In this document: piece by piece, positions 45,581 to 53,802 of the stretch
Numbering within the stretch: the stretch's first letter is position 1
Layout: each line of letters starts with the position of its first letter
Origin: Pseudooceanicola antarcticus
GTDB lineage: Bacteria; Pseudomonadota; Alphaproteobacteria; Rhodobacterales; Rhodobacteraceae
DNA length: 64,000 bases
Direction: 5' to 3'
NCBI RefSeq assembly: GCF_900215355.1
Contig: NZ_OBEA01000001.1
Span: forward strand, 620,001 to 684,000
The notes under the pieces: generated by a model
Told to the model about the DNA's origin: nothing
Database searches by the model: none
Seen by the model: only the letters and a program-made list of their open reading frames with translations
Position numbers and translations under genes: made by a program

Positions 45581-45961
45581 GTGACTGCTCATTCCCAAGC
45601 TCTGCGCGCCTACGGGCAGGCCTCCTCCTCGACCAGAACCCCACGCGGGGTCGAGTACGAAGTCTTCGCGCGCATCACGCACCGGCTAGTCGCCGCCGCG
45701 CGCAAGGACCCGAAACTGCAATTCCCCGAGATCGTACGCGCGGTGCATGACAACCGCCAACTCTGGACCATCCTCGCCGCCGATGTCGCCGGAGAGGGCA
45801 ATACGCTGCCGCAGCAGCTGCGGGCCCAGATCTTCTATCTTGCGGAATTCACCTTCTCTCACAGTCGCAAGGTGTTGAACGACAAGGCGGCGCTGACCCC
45901 TCTGATCGAGGTCAATACCGCGATCATGCGCGGCTTGCGCGCCGGAGGGCCCCCGAAATGA
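45581..45961 (+). CDS. flaF: Flagellar biosynthesis regulator FlaF
   Basis: A 126-residue protein beginning with GTG and a GGAAGG ribosome site. It has the FlaF pattern: a YGQASSSTRTPRGVEYEVFARIT segment and ELQ-type LWTILAADVAGEGNTLP followed by FTFSHSRKVL. FlaF promotes flagellin synthesis or secretion and works against FlbT in Alphaproteobacteria. It overlaps flbT by 4 bp. Confidence 0.92.
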   Translation: MTAHSQALRAYGQASSSTRTPRGVEYEVFARITHRLVAAARKDPKLQFPEIVRAVHDNRQLWTILAADVAGEGNTLPQQLRAQIFYLAEFTFSHSRKVLNDKAALTPLIEVNTAIMRGLRAGGPPK

Positions 45962-46362
45962 GCGGTCTTGTCCTGAAGCTCTCCCCGAAGGAGCGCGTGC
46001 TGATCAACGGCGCGGTGATCGAGAACGGCGACCGCCGGTCGCGCCTCTCCATCGTCACGCCCAACGTCAATATCCTGCGTCTGCGCGACGCGATCCACCC
46101 GGAAGAAGCGACCACGCCGGTGCGCCGGGTCTGCTACGCCGCCCAGCTGGTGCTGACCGGCGATGCCTCGGCGGAAGAGACCCGCCTTCCCCTGCTGCGC
46201 CGGATCGAGGAGCTGAGCCAGATCCTGACCGATCCGGACAGTCGCAAGTTGCTCTCGCAGGCGACGGAGGCTGTGCTGAACGACCAGTATTACCAATGTC
46301 TCAAGGCGCTGCGCGGCCTTCTGCCGCGCGAGGAACGCCTGCTGAACGCGAGGCCGCACTGA
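45958..46362 (+). CDS. flbT: Flagellin mRNA regulator FlbT
   Basis: A 134-residue protein with the FlbT pattern: an SPKERVLINGAVIENGDRR start, the LRLRDAIHPEEATTPVRRVCYAAQL core and a C-terminal YYQCLKALRGLLPRE. FlbT binds the flagellin mRNA leader and represses its translation until export is ready. Its stop overlaps the next start by one base. Confidence 0.93.
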   Translation: MSGLVLKLSPKERVLINGAVIENGDRRSRLSIVTPNVNILRLRDAIHPEEATTPVRRVCYAAQLVLTGDASAEETRLPLLRRIEELSQILTDPDSRKLLSQATEAVLNDQYYQCLKALRGLLPREERLLNARPH

Positions 46363-47177
46363 TGTTCACCCCCGTCCTGCCCTATACCGGCTATGCCGGT
46401 TGGGCCTTCCTGGAACGAACCTACGAGGCGCAGCGCGAGACCTTCGACAAGTCCCCCCTCATCACCCGCGATACCGAGTACTTCGAGGCCAATATCGGCA
46501 ATGTTGACACGCCCGAAGACCTGGTGTCGGACAGGCGGTTGCTGCGGGTGGCCCTGGGGGCTTTCGGCCTCGGCGATGACATCAACAACCGCTACTTCAT
46601 CCAGAAGGTGCTGGAAGAGGGCACGCTTGAGGAAGACGCCTTGGCGCTGCGGATTTCGGATGAACGCTACCGCGAGTTCGCCGAGGCCTTCGGATTTGAC
46701 CGGGGCACGCCCTCGACCAAGATCTCGACCTTCGGCGCCGAGATCGCCGAGCAATTCCGTCGCCAGGAGTTCGAGATCGCGGTTGGCGATCAGGACGAGA
46801 CCATGCGTTTCGCCCTCAACGCGCAACGGGCGCTGGGCGAGATCGCCGGTTCGGAAAGCGGCACGGACACCAAGTGGTTCCGCATCATGGGCAATCCGCC
46901 GTTGCGCGAAGTGTTCCAGACCGCCTTCGGCCTGCCCGCCAGCTTCGGGCAGATCGACCTGGACCAGCAGCTCGAGGTCTTCAAGGATCGCTCCGAGCAG
47001 ATCCTTGGCACCGATGACCCGGCGGATTTCGGTGATACAGAGCTGCAGGAGAAACTGGTGCGCAGCTACATGCTCCGCGACCAGTTGCAGGATATCACCG
47101 TGGCCAGCTCCGGGCTGATCGCCCAGACGCTTCTGGCCGGGGCGGTTTCCTTCCTCGACAGCCTGAGAGAGCGCTAG
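46362..47177 (+). CDS. DUF1217-family flagellar protein
   Basis: A 271-residue soluble protein with one clear domain of the DUF1217 kind: DVDTPEDLVSDRRLLRVALGAFGL-type segment near residue 48 (here NVDTPEDLVS), FIQKVLEEGT, and a late QVFGLP-like FQTAFGLPASFGQIDLDQQL. Members are found in alphaproteobacterial flagellar clusters but their task is unknown. It is the last gene of the flagellin operon. Its stop codon shares bases with the stop of convergent fliI. Confidence 0.78.
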   Translation: MFTPVLPYTGYAGWAFLERTYEAQRETFDKSPLITRDTEYFEANIGNVDTPEDLVSDRRLLRVALGAFGLGDDINNRYFIQKVLEEGTLEEDALALRISDERYREFAEAFGFDRGTPSTKISTFGAEIAEQFRRQEFEIAVGDQDETMRFALNAQRALGEIAGSESGTDTKWFRIMGNPPLREVFQTAFGLPASFGQIDLDQQLEVFKDRSEQILGTDDPADFGDTELQEKLVRSYMLRDQLQDITVASSGLIAQTLLAGAVSFLDSLRER

Positions 47178-48583
47178 CCCCGACCGGTGCCATTCGGCAA
47201 TCCCTTGGGTGCCGGTCGCGCGTCCCGCCGGGACTTCGGCGTGGATACTGACCTCGCCGCCGCTGCGGAGCGTCGCAGGATCAGCTGCAAACGATTGAAG
47301 GAATTGGTAATTCCATTCTCTTCATCCTCGGCCAGGAAGGTATCCAGGTCAGGCCATGCCCGGATCGCCTGGTCCAGAACCGGATCACTGCCCTGCACGT
47401 AGAGCCCGGCCTGGATCATCATCTCGGACCGCGCATAGGCCGACAGCAAGTGTCGCGCCTCCGCGATCATCTTGTTCTCTTCCTCGGTGGCGGCTTCGGG
47501 CAGGGACCGCGAGACCGAGCGCAGAAGATCAATCGCCGGATAGCGCCCGCGTTCGGCGATCTGGCGGTCCATCACGATATGCCCGTCGAGCACGCCGCGA
47601 AGAATATCGGCCACCGGCTCCTCCATGTCGGACCCGGCCACGAGGACCGAGAGCACGGCGGTGATCGTCCCCGAAGGGTCGGCTCCGGGTCCGGCCCGTT
47701 CGCAGAGCTGCATGATCTGGTAGGCGGTCGAAGGCGGATAGCCCCGCAAGGCGGGCAGCTCACCGCTCGCCACCGCCACCTCTCGATGCGCCTCGGCGAA
47801 GCGGGTGATGGAATCTGCCAGGAAAAGCACATGCTTACCCTGGTCGCGGAAGTGTTCGGCCACGGCCATGGCCGTCCAGGCGCAACGGCGGCGCACCAAC
47901 GCGGAACGGTCCGAGGTCGCGGCCACGACGACCGCGCGTTTCATCCCCTCGGGCCCCAGTACCTTGTCGGTAAACTCCCGCAACTCGCGCCCGCGTTCGC
48001 CGACCAGGGCGATGACGGCGACATCGGCCTGCATCCGCGCGGCGAGATGCCCCATCAGCCGGGACTTCCCCACGCCCGAGCCGGCAAAGAGCCCGATCCG
48101 CTGCCCTTCGACGATGGGCAGAAGCGTGTTCAGCACCGTCGTCGCGGTCTCGAGCCGGGCACCAAGGGCGCGCCGCTTGGCCGGGGGGGGCGGATCACCG
48201 CGCAGGCCACGCGCCACCCGCCCCGGCAGGATCGGCTTGTCGTCCAGGGGCTGCCCGTGCGGGTCGATCACCCGCCCGATCCAGCCGTCATCCGGGGCGA
48301 TTCGCAGCGGCCCGCGCAGCACCACCCGGTCCCCGAGCGAGACCCCCTCGGTCCGTTGGTCGGGCATGAGGGTCAGCGTGTCGCGCTGCAGCTGCACGAC
48401 CTCCCCATGCAGGACCGAGCCATCCCCCCGTGTCACCTTCAGAATATCGCCCAGGCGCGCGTAGCGGCCCAGCCCGGTGACGGTCAGAACCTCGGCATCC
48501 ACCCGCTCGATCCGCCCGACATGGCGGATCGCCGAGAGATTGCCGATCTCGGCCCGGACCCCCTGCAGCACCTTCTGTGACAT
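47174..48583 (-). CDS. fliI: Flagellar export ATPase FliI
   Basis: A 469-residue F1-beta-like ATPase with Walker A LFAGSGVGKSRL near residue 163, the GERGRELREF motif, Walker B VLFLADSITRFAEA and the LRGYPPSTAYQIMQLCERAG segment. It energises entry of export substrates into the FlhA/FlhB gate. No fliH neighbour is present; it stands as a single leftward gene between two rightward operons, and its own promoter lies in the fliI-flgB divergent region. Confidence 0.96.
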   Translation of the reverse strand: MSQKVLQGVRAEIGNLSAIRHVGRIERVDAEVLTVTGLGRYARLGDILKVTRGDGSVLHGEVVQLQRDTLTLMPDQRTEGVSLGDRVVLRGPLRIAPDDGWIGRVIDPHGQPLDDKPILPGRVARGLRGDPPPPAKRRALGARLETATTVLNTLLPIVEGQRIGLFAGSGVGKSRLMGHLAARMQADVAVIALVGERGRELREFTDKVLGPEGMKRAVVVAATSDRSALVRRRCAWTAMAVAEHFRDQGKHVLFLADSITRFAEAHREVAVASGELPALRGYPPSTAYQIMQLCERAGPGADPSGTITAVLSVLVAGSDMEEPVADILRGVLDGHIVMDRQIAERGRYPAIDLLRSVSRSLPEAATEEENKMIAEARHLLSAYARSEMMIQAGLYVQGSDPVLDQAIRAWPDLDTFLAEDEENGITNSFNRLQLILRRSAAAARSVSTPKSRRDARPAPKGLPNGTGRG

Positions 48584-48630
48584 CGTCCTGATCCTTCATT
48601 TGCTGCGAACCATTTCTAAAGGAATCGGGG

Positions 48631-48645
48631 TTAAGCCTTGATTGA
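48631..48645. promoter_or_regulatory. CtrA-like site between fliI and flgB
   Basis: TTAA-N7-TTGA matches the CtrA box in all but one half-site base. It lies 24 bp before the flgB start and 47 bp before the fliI start, in their shared promoter region. Confidence 0.5.
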
Positions 48646-48668
48646 AGCCAATCGAGGGAGAAGCCCCG

Positions 48669-49058
48669 GTGTTCGAGTCCATAGAGGTATTCAGGATGGC
48701 CGATGCCATGACGCGCCACGCAGAGATGCGGCAGGCGGTCGTGGCCCAGAATACGGCCAATTCCGATACGCCCGGTTTCAGGGCGCGTGACGTGATCCCT
48801 TTTGCCGAACTGGTAGAGGGAGGGGCGCCTGGAATCGGGCTGCGAAAGACCCGCCTGCGCCATTTGAACGGCTCTGACGGTGTCGCGGCGCGGATCGTGC
48901 AGGAAGATCACGCAGGTTCTGGTGAACCCAATGGCAATTCCGTCTCGGTCGAGCTCGAGATGCTCAAGGCGGTCGCGGTGAAGAAGCAACATGATCAGGC
49001 GCTGGCGATCTATCGCTCGGGCCTGAAGATGATGCGCACCGCCATCGGACGGAGGTGA
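48669..49058 (+). CDS. flgB: Flagellar proximal rod protein FlgB
   Basis: A 129-residue protein with the rod motif QAVVAQNTANSDTPGFRARDV and the C-terminal helix QALAIYRSGLKMMRTAIGR. The GTG at 48669 is chosen because GAGGGAG lies 9 bases before it; the upstream in-frame TTG at 48642 overlaps the CtrA-like site. It is the first gene of the flgBC-fliEQ-flgFGAH operon. Confidence 0.93.
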   Translation: MFESIEVFRMADAMTRHAEMRQAVVAQNTANSDTPGFRARDVIPFAELVEGGAPGIGLRKTRLRHLNGSDGVAARIVQEDHAGSGEPNGNSVSVELEMLKAVAVKKQHDQALAIYRSGLKMMRTAIGRR

Positions 49059-49060
49059 GC

Positions 49061-49450
49061 ATGGGTGACCTGTCTGCCTCTCTCGAGATTTCGGCCAGCG
49101 GCCTCAGGGCCCAGGCGCAGCGCCTGCGCCATACTTCCGAAAATATCGCCAATACAGATACCCCCGGCTACCGGCGAAAAACCGTCTCCTTCAAGGACGT
49201 TGCTGGTGCCGGAGAGATTGGCGGGGTCCGAACGGGCCGGGTGCAGCTGGATCGAAGCGATCCGGTGCGCATCTACGACCCGAACCATCCCCTCGCCGAT
49301 GACAGCGGCCACTACGATGGATCGAATGTCGATCTGGTGGTCGAGATTGCCGACGCGCGCGAAGCGCAGCGCAGCTACGAGGCGAACCTCAAGATCTTCG
49401 ATCAGGCCCGGCAGATGTCCGCCGGACTGCTTGAACTGCTACGTCGATAA
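49061..49450 (+). CDS. flgC: Flagellar proximal rod protein FlgC
   Basis: A 129-residue rod protein with SENIANTDTPGYRRKTVSF near the N-terminus and the C-terminal ADAREAQRSYEANLKIFD segment. ATG 49061 is favoured over GTG 49055 because GGAGG stands just before it. It follows flgB by 2 bp. Confidence 0.94.
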   Translation: MGDLSASLEISASGLRAQAQRLRHTSENIANTDTPGYRRKTVSFKDVAGAGEIGGVRTGRVQLDRSDPVRIYDPNHPLADDSGHYDGSNVDLVVEIADAREAQRSYEANLKIFDQARQMSAGLLELLRR

Positions 49451-49462
49451 AGGAGGTCCAGA

Positions 49463-49765
49463 ATGGACATTCGTGCATTGAACGCCGCGCAGAAATACGC
49501 GGCTGCCCGACCGGCGATGCAGCCGGTGCCGGGTCAGGAAACCCCCGGCAAGGGGCTTGGCGAAACCCTCGGCGAGGTCACCTCCGACTTCGCCGAGACC
49601 TTCCGCAGCGGCGAAGAGACCGCGAAGGCCGCCATGGCGGGCCGGGCCGACAGCACCACCCTGGTCCAGGCGCTGGCGCAGACCGAGCTGGCGGTCGAAG
49701 CCGCGGTGACCGTGCGGGACAAGGTCGTCGAAGCCTACCAGGAAATCCTGCGGATGCCGGTCTGA
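49463..49765 (+). CDS. fliE: Flagellar hook-basal body protein FliE
   Basis: A 100-residue, mostly helical protein with the FliE C-terminal pattern LVQALAQTELAVEAAVTVRDKVVEAYQEILRMPV. It links the MS ring to the rod. It has an AAAGGAGG ribosome site and lies 12 bp after flgC. Confidence 0.93.
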   Translation: MDIRALNAAQKYAAARPAMQPVPGQETPGKGLGETLGEVTSDFAETFRSGEETAKAAMAGRADSTTLVQALAQTELAVEAAVTVRDKVVEAYQEILRMPV

Positions 49766-49768
49766 TCC

Positions 49769-50035
49769 GTGACTGAAGCGCAGTTCTTCGATGCCCTCAG
49801 GCAGGGGCTTTGGGTGGCGGTGATCACCGCGACACCGATCCTTGCAGTGGCGCTGGTCACGGGGCTGGTGGTCGGGCTGTTCCAGGCCCTGACCTCCATC
49901 CAGGAAATGACGCTGACCTTCGTGCCGAAACTCGGTGCCATCGTCGTCGTCTTCTGGCTGTCGATGAGCTTCATGTCCCGCACCCTGGTGGCCTTCTTTC
50001 AGAACCACCTCATCCCGCTGATCATCGGAGGCTGA
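49769..50035 (+). CDS. fliQ: Flagellar export gate protein FliQ
   Basis: An 88-residue membrane protein with two hydrophobic helices and the FliQ motif GLVVGLFQALTSIQEMTLTFVPK. The start is GTG, 3 bases after the fliE stop. It is part of the FliPQR gate; fliP is not in this window and fliR is in a different operon. Confidence 0.94.
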   Translation: MTEAQFFDALRQGLWVAVITATPILAVALVTGLVVGLFQALTSIQEMTLTFVPKLGAIVVVFWLSMSFMSRTLVAFFQNHLIPLIIGG

Positions 50036-50037
50036 CC

Positions 50038-50745
50038 ATGGAAAGCACCGGCTATACGACCCTGACCCGCCTCTCGGGCCTTGCCCGCGAGATGGACGTG
50101 ATCGCCAACAACATCGCCAATGCCTCGACCACCGGCTACCGCACCGAAGAGATGATCTTTTCCGAATATGTGCAGGGGGTGGAAGACGGGCCCTCCCTGT
50201 CGATGGCCCAGGGCAATATCCGCTGGATTTCCTATGCACAGGGCACACTTGGCCCGACGGGCGGAGAACTGGACTTTGCCATCGAGGGCGACGGTTTCTT
50301 CCTCGTCCAGACGCCGCAGGGCGAGCGGCTGACCCGCGCGGGCAGCTTTGCAACCTCGAATGCGGGCGATCTGGTGACCAATGATGGCTACCCGGTGCTG
50401 GATGCCGGCGGCGCGCCGCTCTTCATTCCGCCCGCGACCCAGATCGGGGTGGCCGCCGATGGCACGATCTCTGCCGATGGCGCCCCCATCGGACAGATCG
50501 GCGTCGTCATGCCCGTCGCGCCCGATGAGATGCAGCGCCAGGGCGGCACCATGTTCCTGGCTGAGGCGGGCTTCGATCCGGTGGAAAATCCCCGCGTCGT
50601 GCAGGGCTTCCTCGAGGCCTCCAATGTCAGCCCCGTGGCCGAAATCTCGCGGATGATCACCGTGCAACGGGCCTATGAGCTAGGTCAGAGCTTCCTGGAA
50701 CGGGAAGACGACCGGATACGCAACCTGCTGAAAACCCTCGCCTGA
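50038..50745 (+). CDS. flgF: Flagellar basal-body rod protein FlgF
   Basis: A 235-residue proximal rod protein with MDVIANNIANASTTGYRTEEM near residue 19, the GELDFAIEGDGFFLVQTPQGE segment and the C-terminal ITVQRAYELGQSFLEREDDRIRNLLKTLA. It starts 2 bp after fliQ. Confidence 0.94.
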   Translation: MESTGYTTLTRLSGLAREMDVIANNIANASTTGYRTEEMIFSEYVQGVEDGPSLSMAQGNIRWISYAQGTLGPTGGELDFAIEGDGFFLVQTPQGERLTRAGSFATSNAGDLVTNDGYPVLDAGGAPLFIPPATQIGVAADGTISADGAPIGQIGVVMPVAPDEMQRQGGTMFLAEAGFDPVENPRVVQGFLEASNVSPVAEISRMITVQRAYELGQSFLEREDDRIRNLLKTLA

Positions 50746-50778
50746 TAGCCCCTGTCGAGACAGGGAAAGGAGCCGAAC

Positions 50779-51564
50779 ATGAGAGCGCTGAAGATTGCCG
50801 CCACCGGGATGGCCGCCCAGCAGATGCGGGTCGAGACCATCTCGAACAACCTCGCCAACATGTCGACCACGGGCTACAACGCCCGCCGCGCCGAGTTCGC
50901 CGACCTGCACTACCAGCAATATGCCCGCGCCGGCACGGTCAATGCCTCTGATGGCACGGTCCTGCCGACGGGTATCCAGCTTGGCCTCGGCGTGCGTCCG
51001 ACGGCGGTGACCATGCAGCTGGCGCAGGGCTCCCTGGGTCAGACCGGCGGCGACCTGGACCTGGCCATCGAGGGGCGGGGCTACCTGGAGGTCACGCTGC
51101 CGAACGGCCAGGCCGCCTATACCCGCGACGGCGGGCTGAAACGCACCGGCGACGGGTTGATCGTCACCTCCGACGGCTTCCCGGTCGCCCCCGATATCAC
51201 CATCCCCGACGACGCCCGCTCGATCTCGATCAATGCCGATGGCGAGGTCTACGCCTATTTCGCCGACAGCGCCCAGGCGCAGCTCCTGGGTCAGTTCTCG
51301 CTGGCCGGGTTCGCCAATCCCAAGGGGTTGGAGGCCATCGGCTCGAACCTTTTCGTCGAGACCGAGGCCTCTGGCGCGGCCATCGTGACCACCCCCGGCC
51401 TCGACGGGCTGGGCACCCTGCGCCAGGGCTATCTCGAGGACAGCTCCGTCGATCCCGTCCGCGAAGTGACCGAGCTGATCGAGGCGCAGCGGGGATACGA
51501 GTTGAACGCCAAGGTGATCTCGGCCGCCGACCAGATGCTGGGCGCCACGGCCCAGGTGCGCTGA
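50779..51564 (+). CDS. flgG: Flagellar distal rod protein FlgG
   Basis: A 261-residue rod protein with MRALKIAATGMAAQQMRVETISNNLANMSTTGYN-type N-terminus (rod signature SNNLANMSTTGYNARR), GDLDLAIEGRGYLEVTLPNGQ and the C-terminal ELIEAQRGYELNAKVISAADQML. It lies 33 bp after flgF and overlaps flgA by one base. Confidence 0.97.
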   Translation: MRALKIAATGMAAQQMRVETISNNLANMSTTGYNARRAEFADLHYQQYARAGTVNASDGTVLPTGIQLGLGVRPTAVTMQLAQGSLGQTGGDLDLAIEGRGYLEVTLPNGQAAYTRDGGLKRTGDGLIVTSDGFPVAPDITIPDDARSISINADGEVYAYFADSAQAQLLGQFSLAGFANPKGLEAIGSNLFVETEASGAAIVTTPGLDGLGTLRQGYLEDSSVDPVREVTELIEAQRGYELNAKVISAADQMLGATAQVR

Positions 51565-51977
51565 TGCGGCTGCTGGCGCTCATACCGCTGGTCTGGCCGC
51601 TGCTGGCAGAGGCCGAGACAGTCGTGGCCGCGCGGAACCTGCGGGCGCAAACCATTCTGACGGCTCAGGATTTCTCGATCCGGGATATCTCCGTGGCCGG
51701 TGCGCTCAGCTCCGACAAGGGGCTCGTCGGGATGGAGACCCGCGTGGCGATCTACATCGGTCGGCCCATTCGGCCCGGCGATATCGGCCCCCCCGCGCTG
51801 GTCGAGCGCAATGCCATCGTGACGCTGATCTACGACCACGGCGGGCTCGTGATCACGGCCGAGGGGCGCGCCCTGGGGCGGGGTGGCGAAGGAGAGCAGC
51901 TGCGCGTGATGAACCTGTCTTCGCGCAGCACGATCAGCGGAATCATCCAACCAGACGGAAGTGTGAAGGTCCAATGA
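51564..51977 (+). CDS. flgA: Flagellar P-ring assembly chaperone FlgA
   Basis: A 137-residue periplasmic protein with a signal peptide cut near AEA (about residue 17) and a SAF-like domain (VVAARNLRAQTILTAQDFS, IGRPIRPGDI, GRGGEGEQLRVMNLSSR). It helps FlgI assemble; flgI itself is not in this window. It is shorter than enteric FlgA, as usual in this class. It overlaps flgH by 4 bp. Confidence 0.9.
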   Translation: MRLLALIPLVWPLLAEAETVVAARNLRAQTILTAQDFSIRDISVAGALSSDKGLVGMETRVAIYIGRPIRPGDIGPPALVERNAIVTLIYDHGGLVITAEGRALGRGGEGEQLRVMNLSSRSTISGIIQPDGSVKVQ

Positions 51978-52702
51978 AGCGCGCCGCCCTGATCCTGGCC
52001 ATCCTTGGCCTCTCCGGCTGTATCGACCGGGCCCACCTCGGCGAGCCGCCGAAGTTCTCTCCCGATGTCCATACGCCGGAATACCGCGCCATGATGCACG
52101 GATCAGAGAAGGGCGCGACGCTGCCCTATGCCGCCGAAGCTCCTGAAAGCTCGCTCTGGCGTGGTGGCCGGCGCTCGCTGCTGGGAGATCGGCGTGCGAT
52201 GAACGAGGGCGATATCCTCACCGTGGTGATCGAGATCGACGAAAGCGCCGCGATCTCCAATTCCTCCGATCGTTCACGCAGTGGTTCGGACAGTCTCGCG
52301 GTGCCGCAGCTCTTTGGAATTCCGCAACGGATCAACCGTATCCTGCAGAACGATGCAACGCTCGATTCGGCGGTCTCCATCGACAGCTCCTCTTCGGCAT
52401 CGGGCGATGGCTCGGTCAGCCGGAACGAACAGCTGACCCTGCGCGTGGCGGCGACCGTGGTCGATGTGCTCCCCAACGGGGTGCTGGCGATCTCTGGCAA
52501 CCAGGAGGTCCGGGTGAACTTTGAACTGCGCGAGCTTCTGGTGTCCGGCTATGTCCGGCCAGAGGATATCTCGCGACAGAACGAGATCACCTATGACAAG
52601 ATCGCCTCGGCCCGTGTCAGCTATGGCGGCCGTGGTCAGATCAGCGACATGCAGCAACCGCGCATCGGCCAGCAGGTGCTGGACCGCGTGCTGCCCTTCT
52701 GA
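51974..52702 (+). CDS. flgH: Flagellar L-ring lipoprotein FlgH
   Basis: A 242-residue lipoprotein with a lipobox LSGC (Cys16), the SLWRGGRRSLLGDRRAMNEGDILTV segment and the C-terminal SGYVRPEDISRQNEITYDKIASARVSYGGRGQI motif of FlgH. It forms the outer-membrane ring around the rod. Confidence 0.95.
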   Translation: MKRAALILAILGLSGCIDRAHLGEPPKFSPDVHTPEYRAMMHGSEKGATLPYAAEAPESSLWRGGRRSLLGDRRAMNEGDILTVVIEIDESAAISNSSDRSRSGSDSLAVPQLFGIPQRINRILQNDATLDSAVSIDSSSSASGDGSVSRNEQLTLRVAATVVDVLPNGVLAISGNQEVRVNFELRELLVSGYVRPEDISRQNEITYDKIASARVSYGGRGQISDMQQPRIGQQVLDRVLPF

Positions 52703-52711
52703 GGTCCGGTG

Positions 52712-53224
52712 ATGAAGAAACTGCTTCCAATTCTCCTGATCGTGCTGGGCATCGGCGGCGGTGCCGGCGCCGGCCTGATGCTGCGCCCCGCGCCGCAGGA
52801 CATGGTCTCGATCGACCCCTGTGGCGACGGCACCGCCGTGGCCGATGCCGGGCATGCCTCCGAGGAGGCGCATCCGCCAGAGGAAGACGCCGAGCCGGTC
52901 GAGCGGGAATACGTGAAGATGAACAACCAGTTCATCATCCCCGTGGTCACCGATGAGAAGATCGGCGCGCTGGTGGTGATGTCGATCAGCCTCGAGGTCG
53001 ATATCGGCGGCCAGCAACAGGTCTATGCCCGTGAGCCGAAGCTGCGCGACGCTTTCCTGCAGGTGATGTTCGACCATGCCAATGTTGGCGGCTTCCAGGG
53101 AGCCTTTACAAATTCAAACAATCTGGACGTGCTGCGTTCGGGGCTGCTGAACGTGGCGAAGAAGGTGCTGGGGCCCATGGTCTCGGATGTGCTGATCACC
53201 GATATCGCGCGCCAGGACGCCTGA
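52712..53224 (+). CDS. FliL-like flagellar membrane protein (second FliL-type gene)
   Basis: A 170-residue protein with one N-terminal membrane helix (about residues 4-24), an acidic linker rich in Glu and Pro, and a C-terminal domain with the FliL pattern NNQFIIPVV, ISLEVDI and REPKLRDAFLQVMFDHAN. FliL proteins ring the stator. A canonical FliL is encoded at 62292-62786, so the cluster has two. ATG 52712 is preferred to GTG 52709. It ends the flgB operon. Confidence 0.78.
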   Translation: MKKLLPILLIVLGIGGGAGAGLMLRPAPQDMVSIDPCGDGTAVADAGHASEEAHPPEEDAEPVEREYVKMNNQFIIPVVTDEKIGALVVMSISLEVDIGGQQQVYAREPKLRDAFLQVMFDHANVGGFQGAFTNSNNLDVLRSGLLNVAKKVLGPMVSDVLITDIARQDA

Positions 53225-53279
53225 CCCGGGCTTCAGGCCAGACCCAAGCCCTCCGGATCGGAATCCCTGGCCGTGCAAG

Positions 53280-53310
53280 TTCCGCACCGCAGCCTCTCTG
53301 CGGGGCGGAA
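53280..53310. terminator. Hairpin between the converging fliL-like and FliJ-like genes
   Basis: TTCCGC-CCGCAG pairs with CTGCGG-GCGGAA with a single A/G mismatch and a 5-base loop. It lies between two converging operons; T-runs are weak. Confidence 0.5.
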
Positions 53311-53337
53311 TTCGCACGGGATTTCGGTGTCTTGTCG

Positions 53338-53802
53338 TCATTGCAGCGGGGGCTTCCTCTTGCCGCCATTCAGCAGCACGGCCAGCTCCTGCAGGTTCGC
53401 CAGGTCACGGGCCAGCGCCGCGCGGCGCTCCTCCGAGAGGCTGGAGCGGTGCATGCGTCCGGCGATATCCTTGCGGCCAAGGCTCTGCGACAGGGCGGCC
53501 ATGCGGTCGGACTTCTCGGCCAGGATGGTCGCCAGCTCGGCCTGAAGATTGCTCCGCCGGACCGAGATCCAGTCGCGCCAGGCCCGGTCCTGACCCTCGG
53601 CATAGGCCAGGTCCTCTCCCTCCGCCTTGTCGACGGATTGCAGGAAGCGTTCCGAGGCACGTCGCTCCAGCGCCTCCAGCGAGAGCCGCAGCTGGCGTTC
53701 CCGCGCGGCGACGCGACGGAGCTGCATCAGCTCGGCCTCGAAGACCATTTCCGTCGCCTTTGCAACAGGTTCGACCCGTTCGCTTCTTGGCGCTCTGCTC
53801 AT
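53338..53802 (-). CDS. FliJ-like coiled-coil protein of the flagellar cluster
   Basis: A 154-residue, charged, helical protein with long runs suited to coiled coil (about residues 16-70 and 85-145) and no signal or membrane helix. It is the size of the FliJ export chaperone and sits after flhB, but has no decisive FliJ motif, so the name is tentative. Its ATG overlaps the flhB stop by one base. Confidence 0.55.
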   Translation of the reverse strand: MSRAPRSERVEPVAKATEMVFEAELMQLRRVAARERQLRLSLEALERRASERFLQSVDKAEGEDLAYAEGQDRAWRDWISVRRSNLQAELATILAEKSDRMAALSQSLGRKDIAGRMHRSSLSEERRAALARDLANLQELAVLLNGGKRKPPLQ

